A DNA stretch of 64,000 nucleotides. Source: Gnetum montanum (Eukaryota; Streptophyta; Gnetopsida; Gnetales; Gnetaceae). A program made the translations under genes and the position numbers. The stretch is from NCBI GenBank assembly GCA_015680685.1, contig MNCI01001931.1:153985-217984 (forward strand). The letters are read 5' to 3'. Shown piece by piece: positions 1-9,689 of this stretch; position 1 is the first letter of the stretch; each line of letters opens with the position of its first letter. The notes below the pieces were generated by a model. That model did not search any database and was not told the DNA's origin. It saw only the letters and a list, made by a program, of their open reading frames with translations.

Positions 1-82
1 GCCTGTCCACAGAGTTCGACCGGATCATGCGTGAACGCTCGTATTCATATGGTTGAGTGTAAGGGTACCTCGCCGCTCATCA
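1..82 (+). repeat. 3' end of a plus-strand gypsy LTR (truncated by window edge)
   Basis: The first 82 bases match the 3' end of the complete plus-oriented LTR at 45536-46447, including the run that ends CTCATCA. The same end, reverse-complemented, begins every minus-oriented LTR here (TGATGAG...GGTACCCC). No PBS follows base 82, so this is either a solo or 3' LTR end, or its internal region was deleted. Confidence 0.8.
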
Positions 83-316
83 CTAGTGATCCTAAAAATG
101 TCTTTAGCTCTATTGGTTTTAGCTCAAGTTCATCTAGAATTTCTCACTCTTCCCAATCAGCATGTTCATCTTATTACACTTGTGATACTTGGGAGAGTTG
201 TTGTTTCATGTTCTCCATCCTATTTAGCTCCTTAACATATGAGTTGGTAAGTGCTTTTGCTAGTTTCATGCACATTTTGAATTTGCAAATTTTATCTATT
301 GTCAACCATTAAGTTC
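83..316. other. Unassigned stretch beside LTR end
   Basis: About 230 bases between the LTR tip and the recognisable minus-strand protease remnant. Short frames on both strands have no recognisable motif. It may be the decayed linker downstream of protease in element G, but I cannot align it with the linker of elements D or E. Confidence 0.3.
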
Positions 317-1000
317 TTTTTTAATTTGTGATTGTTATGTACAAGAATTTTTGGATCCATACATCTTCTTCACATGTATTACATACCATGATGCTTCTCT
401 GACTAAAAGTCCAAACTTTTGGCATATAGTTATACCTTGTGTTGTTATTTGTGTTGCATGAAATATGCTTCTTCACAATGACTCCATGCTCATTTTCCTT
501 GGAAATATTCAATGAAAAATCTTTGATCTCCATCTTAGTGTTAATGGTACTCAATCAAGCTCCTCCCATAATGATGGGAAAGTCCTCCTTGTAATTGTCC
601 ATATGAGTTACAAGAAAATTTGCAAGATATAAACACTCATTGGTAGTAGTCATAATGTCCTCTACTAATCCCAAAGGCATAGTGATGGATTGGCCTACAA
701 ACTCTAATATGATATTACACTTCTTCAATGATGGTAGGTTCTAAGCTTGATCCATCTTAGAAGAGGTCACATTCACTCCAAAACTTGAGTCTAGAGCATT
801 ACAGGGAACATTCCACATAGTTTACAAATAAATGAGGGGACTTTCAAGATCAGTTCTCTTCGTAGAAATGTTTTCTACTATTATTTAGTTTGTAACAACA
901 TGGGTCTACATGATAGTTTGTAAATGAACATTTTGATTTGAAGGTAGCTCTTGAGTGATTTGGGAGGATGTAGGTATGGGATTCATAGTCACAAATGCTT
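317..1000 (-). pseudogene. Element G: retroviral-type aspartic protease remnant
   Basis: Read on the minus strand, this matches the protease region of elements D, E and P. The clearest block is the C-terminal motif FPIIMG followed by a broken form of the conserved LSTI, near 555-600. The frame carries several stops, and no catalytic Asp-Ser/Thr-Gly triad can be read. It lies directly downstream of the gag remnant of the same element. In life the enzyme would process the Gag-Pol polyprotein inside the virus-like particle; this copy cannot work. Confidence 0.6.
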
Positions 1001-3440
1001 GTGAAAATTTAGGTGGGCTAAAAGGATTTAAAAATGGGTACTTCTAGTGCTTATGCTTGGAACTGCTTAAGTTATCATCCACCTACATGTTCATAGATTT
1101 AGTAGTATTTTGTTGTTATGGTTATGAATGAATTTCAGCTTGCATTACTGGAGATAACAAAGGATTAGGATTATGAAGTTGAGAGTATTAATGAGGATGA
1201 GAAGTATATGAAGGAGATTCATTTTGCAGGGTGGTAGGTTTGTGGTACTCCAAAGGGTAGTACTAATGAGCATAAGCATGGATAGTAAAGCGGGTTGGAG
1301 CCATTGGTTGTTGAGCATAATCCCCATAAGGATTAGGTTTCCTAGAGGGGTATTATTGCCTTAGTGGTAGCATTCCCCATAACTGTGGATTTTTCTAGTG
1401 TTGTTGAGAATACTCCTAAGATTGAGGTGGAGCCCTACTAGGATAGTAGTATTATTGATGAGAGGGCTACCTAGTTGTCTTGAGGGTAATACAAGCTCTT
1501 GAGCATTTTTCTTTTGATGAATTTCAAATTTAAAACATAAGCTTGAGACTCTTGAAGATGTGACAACATAGAACAACATCTCTTAAGATTCTTGTATTAA
1601 CAAATCTCACAACCATCATCATGAAAACTTGAGTCTACAACTCTCTCAACTATAGCTATTTTTTCTTTCTTCTAGAAATATTCCATGTCTATGCCTTTAT
1701 TTTTTCATTTGTCCTTATCTTTAGCTCTACCCTACTTTGCTTTCTCCTCAATGATTTTCAAATATGATTAAAACATTTCATCAATTGAGTCTCGCATCTT
1801 GTCAACCTTCACCAAAGTTTTAGTAATTGATTTTTGTATTGATAAGGTTTTTTGTTGGACCACCTCTTCCAATGATGTCTTCTCTTTGAGTTCATAGAGA
1901 TGAACCTCCTTCTTATTGAGATATGGGTCCCTATTATACTCCTTTGTACTTTTTTCTTCTTAAGTTATTCTTCTTTCTTTGCTACTTAATTAATAAGCCT
2001 CTAAATTTAATGTGCTAACATCTCTAAAAGCCTTCCTTGGGCATAGATCCTAAGGGTTTTTGTGGTTTTGTTCTAGAGACCACCTATAATATATCTTAGC
2101 TATTCATGTTGAGAAAAGCCATGGCTTAGACATATGTGTAGTAGAGAGTAGTACTTTTTCAATGTTTCATGAAGGGGTTTGTGATTACCTTGCTTCTACC
2201 CTTGAAGCTACTTCCTTAAGTTAGACATTCTCAAGTATGTTTAGTATTTATCATTAAAGAGTTCTAGCATCATACACTATCACCTATAGATTCTAGTTCT
2301 AAAAATTAGTACTAGTTTTTAGCTTCCTTGATAAGTATTCTTGGAAATAGCTTCAACTTTTGCCATTCATGTTCAATGTTTTTTAAGGGGTAGACATCAT
2401 GGAAGGCTTGCAAATGATGTTGTGAATCAACATTGTAGTCTTTTTTAAACTTAAGGATAATGTTTATGTCTAGCTTTTTAATTTTCTTGTCTCTTTAATG
2501 TTTGGTTGGGATATATATTACCTTCTTAATATTGATCATACTTGTTGTAGGAAGTAAGGGTTCATCATAGTTATCTTGTTCATCATGGTCCTTATCATAA
2601 CCATGTTGCCTTTATTTTTGCTTGCTATACCTTCTTTCTTGTTCATGCCCTATCTCTAAATTTCATCCACTATCTCTTCTTCCATTTTTGTAATGATCTC
2701 TTTGGTCATCTCCATCATATCATCTACCATTGCTTCTATTTTCTTAAACATGTTCATCTTTGTTTGGGCTTGATAATGATGGGGATAAGGATGATGGAAA
2801 GCTAGAAAATTTATGCTAGATTGCTCTCCTTTTATGACTCCTTTGGTTATCTCTAGTTAGCCTACTAGAAGACCTAGACCTGAAGTTCCTCCTCATGTTA
2901 GGTCATGCTCTCCATTTTTTTGGTTGCTAGCTAAGATTGAACATAACCACTAATTTATCATGTCATAGGTAGTGAAGAAGGAAAGGATTTTAGGAATGTG
3001 ATATGCTAGATTGATATTTTGTATATTTCTTTTCAGATTGCAATGTTAACATAATGGTAGCTCTCTTTTTCTTGGTAGCTTTAGTGGGCTAATAGTGCCT
3101 AGATACCTCATTAGCCACCTTGTAATCATTAGCAGCTACTTTAAGTCCAACTCTCATCAATGCTACAATGAACATGAATGGAATTAAGTGATCAAGTGAT
3201 AACATAAGGTTGCCTTCTATCCTTCCATTACAACTATTCATCTTGGTGAAGAATGAAAGTAAAGTCAAGATAGTAGGAATTTGAAAGTTGGTAGATAACT
3301 TTAACCTGTTGTGATGTGTCATCCCTATTCTTAATTATTCTGTCATATCCCCTTGTAAAATGATTAACAGGTTGTGAATTAGCCCTATGAGAAGAAGATA
3401 ATTTTAGTTTTTTGTGTATGTTTGAATAAAACAATATTAT
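1001..3440 (-). pseudogene. Element G: gag remnant
   Basis: Minus-strand gag, recognised by alignment with the better copies in D and E. The N-terminal part (about 3440-3200) keeps the block DFTFILHQDE, which also occurs at the start of gag in D and E (FILHQDE, CILHQDE). The middle (about 2500-2050) matches the capsid-like core of the gag genes at 27600-27950 and 52700-53150. The knuckle and the Pro/Tyr-rich linker fall near 1100-1650. Stops and frameshifts are frequent. Gag would form the particle core. The PBS and 5' LTR follow directly on the right, as expected for a minus-strand element. Confidence 0.6.
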
Positions 3441-3694
3441 TTTTCAAAACATGAATCTTTAAGTCTTAAGAAAAGAATCATTACCTAGAACCACAATGCT
3501 CATCCTACTAAGAAGGATCTTAGGAGGGTTGGTAAATGAGAAAAAGCCTAACCTCTTTGAGTGGTTAGGCCGAAGCTTGAACCTAGGTCTTCAACTTAAG
3601 AAATAAGCACCTTATCATCACTCCAAATGATGATCTCTCTTTAAGTTCTAAGAGTGACTATGAATAATTTTAACTATTGAATCACTAACACTAG

Positions 3695-3712
3695 TCCCCA
3701 ACAATGGTGTTA
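3695..3712 (-). promoter_or_regulatory. Primer-binding site of element G (decayed tRNA-Asp type)
   Basis: The minus strand reads TAACACCATTGTTGGGGA, one base inside the LTR end. The tRNA-Asp-type PBS used by Athila-like elements is TGGCGCCGTTGCCGGGGA. All differences are C-to-T or G-to-A, including both CpG sites, as expected from decay of methylated cytosine. Confidence 0.75.
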
Positions 3713-3713
3713 A

Positions 3714-4574
3714 TATTGAGCGTTGAGTAGTTCCAATGCCCAACTAAACAAATCATAAATATATACAAGTGACTTGATTGATATCCATGAATTGGACTAG
3801 TGTGGTGACTAGATAGCTAAGCATTTGATCATAGGTTTTTGTCTTTCCAATTACACTCATGTAGCCCTAGGATCTATGGTTAACTATAATTGAGGTATAT
3901 GATATTAATATCATCTAGTCTATATTAAAATATTCAAATTTAATCTAAACTAATCTAAGTACATGAAATAAAATCTATTTTAGACTAGGCAATAAGCATT
4001 TGTTCCTAGTTTTCCATAGACATCCCAGACTTACATAATTGCTGCTAGGTCACCAAGTAATTACTATTAGGAAAATGAAGTAAGAGCACTATTGGGATTA
4101 CCAAATGTATGTGTTATGCTTAAAACCAATCATACATATGTTGCCATAACTATTGTACAATAATACATAAATAATTAACTAAGAGCATGCAAAGTAAAGC
4201 AACAAATAAATTAAAATGCAAGTAAAGAAAACAGTAAACTAAGCCGAGTGTTGTAATGAAGGTAAATTAATTTTGATCTTTATTGTCATTCATGAAATGT
4301 ATCAAAATACATGGTCACTCCAATAAGATTCATGTTAGAAAATTTAAGTTCACACTATAGGCACTTAGTGACAAGTTCTAACTTCTATAGAAACAAATTG
4401 CAAGAGCTTTGCTAAGATTATGATCAAATAGTGCATTTAATGCGATTTGTGATAGTTATTTATAGACTTCATCATTCCTAGATATGTCATATCTATGATA
4501 TCGTATGAAAGTCTACAATGTCATAGTTATGACATCATAGTTACAATGCAGTACATGTAAAGAATGCTTCATCA
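3714..4574 (-). repeat. 5' LTR of element G
   Basis: An 861-base minus-oriented LTR. Its plus-strand left edge, TATTGAG, is a mutated TGATGAG, and its right edge is CTTCATCA. It shares blocks with the other LTRs: the CCCAACTAAAC/CCCAACCATA segment, the repeated phrases about a taccaa boundary, and the TATTTATA box near 4455. The U3 side (4480-4570) holds decayed GATATC-type palindromes, so it is closest to family A. The AT content is very high and the copy is old. Confidence 0.75.
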
Positions 4575-4818
4575 ACATATGAAAAGAAATTATTAAAAAT
4601 AAAATATTTAAATAATAAAAGAAATAAAATGATGAAATACAAACAACGATTTCTAGTTATTGGAACTTGAAATAGCTTAGTGATATTTTTAAGATTTGGC
4701 CAAGAAAAAGATTTTGTTCTTATAAGTAAAGATCTATTACAAATAAAAAATGATTTAACTTTTCATAAAGGTGAATTGGGAAAAAGAACTCATGTAGTTG
4801 ATCCCATTATGTTAGGAC
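4575..4818. other. AT-rich flank, nothing recognised
   Basis: About 245 bases between the 5' LTR of G and the TSD of the next solo LTR. It is AT-rich, has no ORF with a recognisable motif and no clear match to any internal part of the elements in this window. Confidence 0.4.
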
Positions 4819-4823
4819 AAGAC

Positions 4824-5706
4824 TAATGAGTGGTGAGGTACCCCTACATCCAACCATATGAATTACAAGCATTCATGCACAATTCGGTTGAATTCCATAG
4901 ACCTGAAGTTCCTAAGTACATTGGTTCCAAGAAGTGAAATCTAATCACGACAATCATTATGTTCTCAACTACACTTGTGGAGCTTAATTGTATGGTTAAA
5001 TGTAATTGAGGCACATGATTTTTATTATTTTATATTTTATTTTTCTATGATTAAGAATAGGTTGAAACTTAATTTATAAATCAATTTAACTAATCTAAGT
5101 GCTAATCAATAACTAGCTATCCTAACATAAGTATCTAGTCCCACTTTCCATGCACATCTTGAACATGTATAATGTTGTTGGGTTACCAAATGTTAAGTAC
5201 TGTTGGGATTACCAAGAGTCATATGCATGTTTGAAGTGGTCATACTTATGTGCTTAATTAATTCTATTTAATCAAACTACCTTACTCTAGCTTAATTATG
5301 TGGCAATATTAAATGAAATTTCATTAAACATTAATTGCATGAATAAAATATTTAAGCTAGCCAAGGTGATGCAAGGTTTGATAAGAAAGCTCATCTTTAT
5401 TGTTGCACACACTACCATGCTCAAGTACAACAGTGCTCAAATAAAGATGCATACACTTAATGACTTCTATTGTGGGCACTTTGGAAAATATTCTAACTTT
5501 GGAGAAAAGAAACTATAAGAGCTTTGCTATGCTATGACAAAAACTATCTCAAAACCCTATGCCCAAGCACTATATTTATAGGCTGGTACATACCCTATGA
5601 TATCAAATATTCGACATCACATCTTGGGACCCAATATCACGTATCTAATATTAGGGCTATGATATTGGATATTTGATATCAGAGCCAGGAAAAATATGAC
5701 TCATCA
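4824..5706 (-). mobile_element. Solo LTR (family A type) with target-site duplication AAGAC
   Basis: An 883-base LTR runs from TAATGAG (mutated TGATGAG) to ACTCATCA. It is flanked on both sides by AAGAC (4819-4823 and 5707-5711), so insertion and later LTR-LTR recombination are well supported. The U3 end (5590-5690) has several GATATC/GATATT palindromes, marking it as a family A relative. No PBS or PPT adjoins it. Confidence 0.85.
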
Positions 5707-5845
5707 AAGACTAATTTAATAAGTAAAGTTCCACATCCTTATCAAATCCTATGTATGCATTTGATATCGAAGCTAGGAAAAATATGACTCATCAAAGACT
5801 AATTTGATAAGTAAAGATCCACATCCTTACCGAATCCTAAAGTTA
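5678..5845. repeat. Tandem duplication of LTR end plus flank
   Basis: Two copies of about 84 bases (about 5678-5760 and 5762-5845) each hold the last LTR bases, the AAGAC flank and the sequence up to CCACATCCTTA. The second copy leads into the pol remnant of element B. It looks like a local duplication after LTR insertion, possibly linked to loss of the 5' part of B. Confidence 0.65.
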
Positions 5846-6900
5846 AAAACTCTACTAGCTAGCATGGAGTATGCATTTTTGAATAATGGAAAGTTGGATA
5901 TAATTAATGAAAATCTTGCTCTTGAACAAAAAGAAAAGTTGTTGAACGTGGTTAACAAGTGGCCAACAGCCTTTGCTTGGTCATATCTTGAATTGACAGG
6001 AATCAATTCAAGGATATGCTAGCATTGTATTTACACTGACCAAGCCATGAAGCCAAGAAGGTAGATATAGAGGTAGTTGAATCCAAAATTGAAGCAGATT
6101 GTGAAGGAGGAAATAGAACAACTCCTCAAGGCAAGGTTCATCTATCCCATCACGGATAGTAAGTGGGTTAGTCCACTTGTAATTGTACCAAATAAAGGTG
6201 GCTTGTGGTTGGTCTACATTAACTTTGGGATGTTAAATATGACAACATTTAAAGATCATTTTCCATTGTCATTTGTGGACTAAGTGTTGGATAGTATCTC
6301 TGGGCATTGCTATTATAGCTTCTTGGATGGTTATATTGGCTATAACCAAATCCAAATTGCACTGGAAGGTCAGGCCAAGATAACATTCATGAGGCCTTAG
6401 AGGACTTTTGCATATTGTAATATGCCATTTGGTCTATACAATGTCCCTGCAACATTTCAACACTTGGTCCTTAGTATTTTCCAACAACAAATTGGTAGTG
6501 GGGTAGAAGGCTTCATGGATGACCTCTCTACATATGGGGCTACATTTGAGCAAGCCCTAGATCACCTTGAGTAAGCACTAAAGAGATGTGTTGAAACAAA
6601 CCTCAAGCTCAATTGGAAGAAAAGCCATTTAATGGTCTAGAAAGGCATAGTATTGGGACATAAAATTACTTAGGTAGGGATTGAGATAGAACTAGAAAAA
6701 AGAAGGGTCATCCAAGGAATCACATGCTAGCCAGAGATAGTTAATGATGTTCAATCATTTCTTAGACACACTGGCTACCACTGACAATTCATAGAGAATT
6801 TCTCTAAGATCACAAAGCTATTGTTCAAGCTTATGAAGAAAGATGCTCCATTCATTTGGACTAAGGAGTGTGAATATGCATCCCAATAGTTGAAGGAAAA
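5816..6900 (+). pseudogene. Element B: reverse transcriptase remnant
   Basis: Reverse transcriptase of a Tat/Athila-type Ty3/gypsy pol, the enzyme that copies element RNA into cDNA. The linker block MEYAFLNNGKLD starts near 5863. The RT N-terminal motif KLKQIVKEEIEQLL is at about 6084, followed by SKWVSPLVIVP near 6160. The catalytic box reads GFMDDLSTYG near 6513, so the two aspartates of FMDD are present. At least six in-frame stops and some shifts break it. Protease and gag are missing to the left, where a solo LTR and a duplication sit instead. Confidence 0.85.
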
Positions 6901-7480
6901 ACTTGTAGAAACTCTAATTCTACAGGCACCAGACTAGTCTAAACCATTCCACATAATGATGGATGCATCTAATTATGCTTTGGGTGCCATGGTTATGTAG
7001 TTGGATGATAAAAAAAATGTCCATATTACATCCAGTATGTGAGCCAATGCATTATGGATGCACAGTTGAATTACACCACAACTAAGAAAGAACTGATGGT
7101 AGTGGTTTATGCTCTCAAAAAGTTCAAGAACTCTATGCTTGGATACAAAGTATTTGCGCACATAGATCATAGTGCGATTCGCTTCCTGATGAATAAGCCA
7201 ATGATGAGCCTCCATATCATACAATGGCTCATGATCTTGTAGTAATTCAATCTCACAATGATGGATTGGAAAGATACTAAGAATGTCGTCATTGATGACC
7301 TCTCTTGGTTAAGATGGGATAATAAAGAGGAGGAGAGCCTACTCTTTGATCAATTTTCAGATGAACTTCTCTTTATAGGAGCAATAAATGACCAAGTGCC
7401 CATAGAAATAAAATGGTACAATGACATTCTCACTCAAGAGATGCCACAAGGTCTAGACTTTAGGAAGAAACAACAATTTC
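6901..7480 (+). pseudogene. Element B: RNase H remnant
   Basis: RNase H domain, which degrades the RNA strand during reverse transcription. The start motif MMDASNYALGA is near 6958 and keeps the first catalytic Asp. Further blocks are TTKKELMVVVYALKKF near 7080 (Glu position) and HIDHSAIRF near 7160 (Asp position). The tether toward integrase includes the conserved LLFDQFSDELLFIGAI block near 7345. Frameshifts lie near 7010 and a stop near 7242. Confidence 0.8.
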
Positions 7481-8706
7481 TTCATTGGGCAAAGTACTTC
7501 ATGGAAATTAATGGACACATTTACAAGGTGTGCATTGATGGCCTGGTTTGTTGGTATGTCCCTGATGTGGACCAAAAATGTGTTCTTCAAGATGCTCATG
7601 AAGGCCCTTACGGAGGCCACTATGCAAGGAGATGCATGACCATAAAAATCCCAATGGCAAAATATTATTGGCTTGCAATCTTTAGGGATGTCCACCAGTT
7701 TATCTGATTTTGTGAATGCTGCCAAAGAGATTGTAGGATGACGGCTTGAATGGAGGGTCATCAAAAATGGATTCAACCATTGGAGCCCTTTGACATATGA
7801 AACATAGACTTCATGGATCCCATCACATCCATGTGCAATGGAAAGGCATATATCATCATAGCAGTTGACTATTGCACCAAATGGGTAGAAGTAACAGCCA
7901 TCACCGATTGTTCATCATCCACTGTTGCTAGATTTGTAGAACAAAATGTTGTAAATTGATTTGGGGTGCCATGTGCACTAATTTCTAACAATGAAACTCA
8001 CTTTACATGTGCCACCTATTGAAAAATTACACAATTCTTGGGGTTCAAACATAAATTAACAACATCCTATCATCCCCAAGCCAACGGTCAAGTAGAGGTA
8101 ACTAACAGGGAGATTACAAAGATTCTAATAAGAACCATAAGCAAATATAGGAAAGGCTAGAGCATAAAACTCAATGATGCCCTTTGGGCCTACTGCTCAA
8201 CATGGAAATTTCCTATTGGCTACTCTCCCTACAAGTTAGTGTATAGAAAACTTCTAATGCTCTAGATTCAATTTTAGCTTTGTACACTCTCAATAGCTTG
8301 TGATTTAGACCTTAACCTAAGTCTAGCACAAAGAGAAAGATTGATCAACCTGAATGTGCCAGATGAAAATCAATTAGTGGCCTTATCTTTGAATGAAGTA
8401 CATAAGACATTCAACAAGCAATGTCATGACCTTAGAATATGGAAAGTAAAAATTCAATTGGGAGATAAGGTTCTCTATTGGAATCCCACACATGGACCCT
8501 AGAAGACAAAGTTCCAAACATTGTGGGAGAGACCTTATATATTTGATCATACCTTTTCCTCTGGGGCCATGTTAATCTACAAACCTAAGAGCTCAAATAA
8601 AAAGTAGTTGGTCAACATCCAACAAGTAAAGCTTTTCCATGAGCCCAAGTAAGCTAGTGCAACAAATACCTCAACAAATAGACAACCACATTCAATTTTT
8701 TGGATC
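7481..8706 (+). pseudogene. Element B: integrase remnant with C-terminal domain
   Basis: Integrase, which inserts the cDNA into the genome. The zinc-binding HHCC region runs about 7590-7740 (DAHEGPYGGHY, then CECCQ). In the catalytic core, AVDYCTKW near 7863 keeps the first Asp. The second motif reads SNNETHF instead of DNG, so the second catalytic Asp is lost. GQVEVTN near 8090 keeps the Glu. The C-terminal domain follows (HDLRIWK, GDKVLYWN, then LVNIQQVK). The frame is cut at 8711 by insertion of element A and resumes at 29365. Confidence 0.85.
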
Positions 8707-8711
8707 TCCTT
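8707..8711. repeat. Left target-site duplication of element A (TCCTT)
   Basis: TCCTT precedes the LTR of A; TCCTC follows its other end at 29365-29369. The same site in element D, read on the minus strand, is GATCTCCTCC, so TCCTC is ancestral and this copy carries one C-to-T change. Confidence 0.8.
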
Positions 8712-9514
8712 TGATGAGTTGTGAGATATCCCTACACTCAACCATATGAATATGAGCGTGCAGTCACAGTTCACTGTCTTCCCACTTGGACTAGTATTAT
8801 ATTTTTCACGTATGGTTTAGTCTAGAGTGAGGTGTATGATGTGTTCCTAATTCTAATGCTACTCCTGAACGCAATGGAAGGTAATATTAACTAAGCTAGG
8901 GAGGAAAAGTTAAGAAAATATAATCTAGCCTAAGTGCGATGAGCAGCTGATTCCTTGATTATCCGTACACAACTTGGACTTCGTGCATGACTACCATTGG
9001 GATTACCAAGTGTAGATCGTAGGTATGACACTGGGTTACGAAGTAGTCACACTTAAATGCTCGTAATCAAGTCGTACTCATTCCGCGTTACTAGGAGTTT
9101 AAGGGTGAGAGAGAAAGCAGTAAATAATAATTAAATAAATAAATAAATAAATAAATAACAAAGTGAATGCTACAATGATGAAGTAATCTCGATCTTTATT
9201 GACGGTCATGTGCGCATCCAAGTACATCACACTCGAATAAAGAATGCCGTACAATTACATTCACCACACTACGGGCAGACATTGGAAAATAATTCTGTCT
9301 CTGGAGGGATCAAATTGCCAAAGCTTCACTACAATTTAAAACTAGGATGATAAACAAGGGAGAGCCGCTTCTTATTTATAGACATTGTGGTGGACTGCGA
9401 TATTACGTATGCTATATCATAGGGGAAGACGCGATATCGCGTATGTGATATCACATGGGATGTGATATCGCGATGGATGTGATATCACGGCCCGTGCGAT
9501 ATCGTGTCCCATCA
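8712..9514 (-). repeat. 3' LTR of element A
   Basis: An 803-base minus-oriented LTR running from TGATGAG to CCCATCA on the plus strand. By eye most positions agree with the other LTR of A, but it lacks about 65 bases near its R/U5 end (around 8760). The TATA box TATTTATA (minus TATAAATA) is near 9374, an AATAAA-type signal lies near 9200, and the U3 (9395-9510) is packed with GATATC palindromes. The PPT adjoins its right side. Confidence 0.9.
9131..9158. repeat. (AAAT)n microsatellite within LTR
   Basis: Six to seven AAAT units inside the 3' LTR of A. The matching place in the 5' LTR (about 28970-28995) has a shorter, more mixed AATT/AAAT run, so the repeat changed length after insertion. 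Confidence 0.85.
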
Positions 9515-9560
9515 TACCCCCAGGATTGAATAAAAACTCATCCTCAAGTTATAGTGATTA
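9515..9560 (-). promoter_or_regulatory. Polypurine tract of element A
   Basis: The minus strand reads CAATCCTGGGGGTA directly before the LTR start TGATGGGAC. The upstream block (ACTTGAGGATGAGTTTTTATT) matches the PPT approach of B (34465-34497), D (41774-41830) and P (14640-14680). This is where plus-strand DNA synthesis would be primed. Confidence 0.8.
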
Positions 9561-9689
9561 CACAGTGGATAGGTATGGGATTATTAGATGGGAAAAACAA
9601 ATGAAATGATGCTGCAGTGTGGGAAGACACAACATAGAAAAATGCTACAACTACAAAAATGTGGAACTCATGTAGTTCCTGGTGGCGGT

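Noticed and set aside
9395-9510. CRISPR or phage operator array from GATATC palindromes
   Set aside because: Located within LTR U3 and shared by all family A LTRs; no prokaryotic features in the window.
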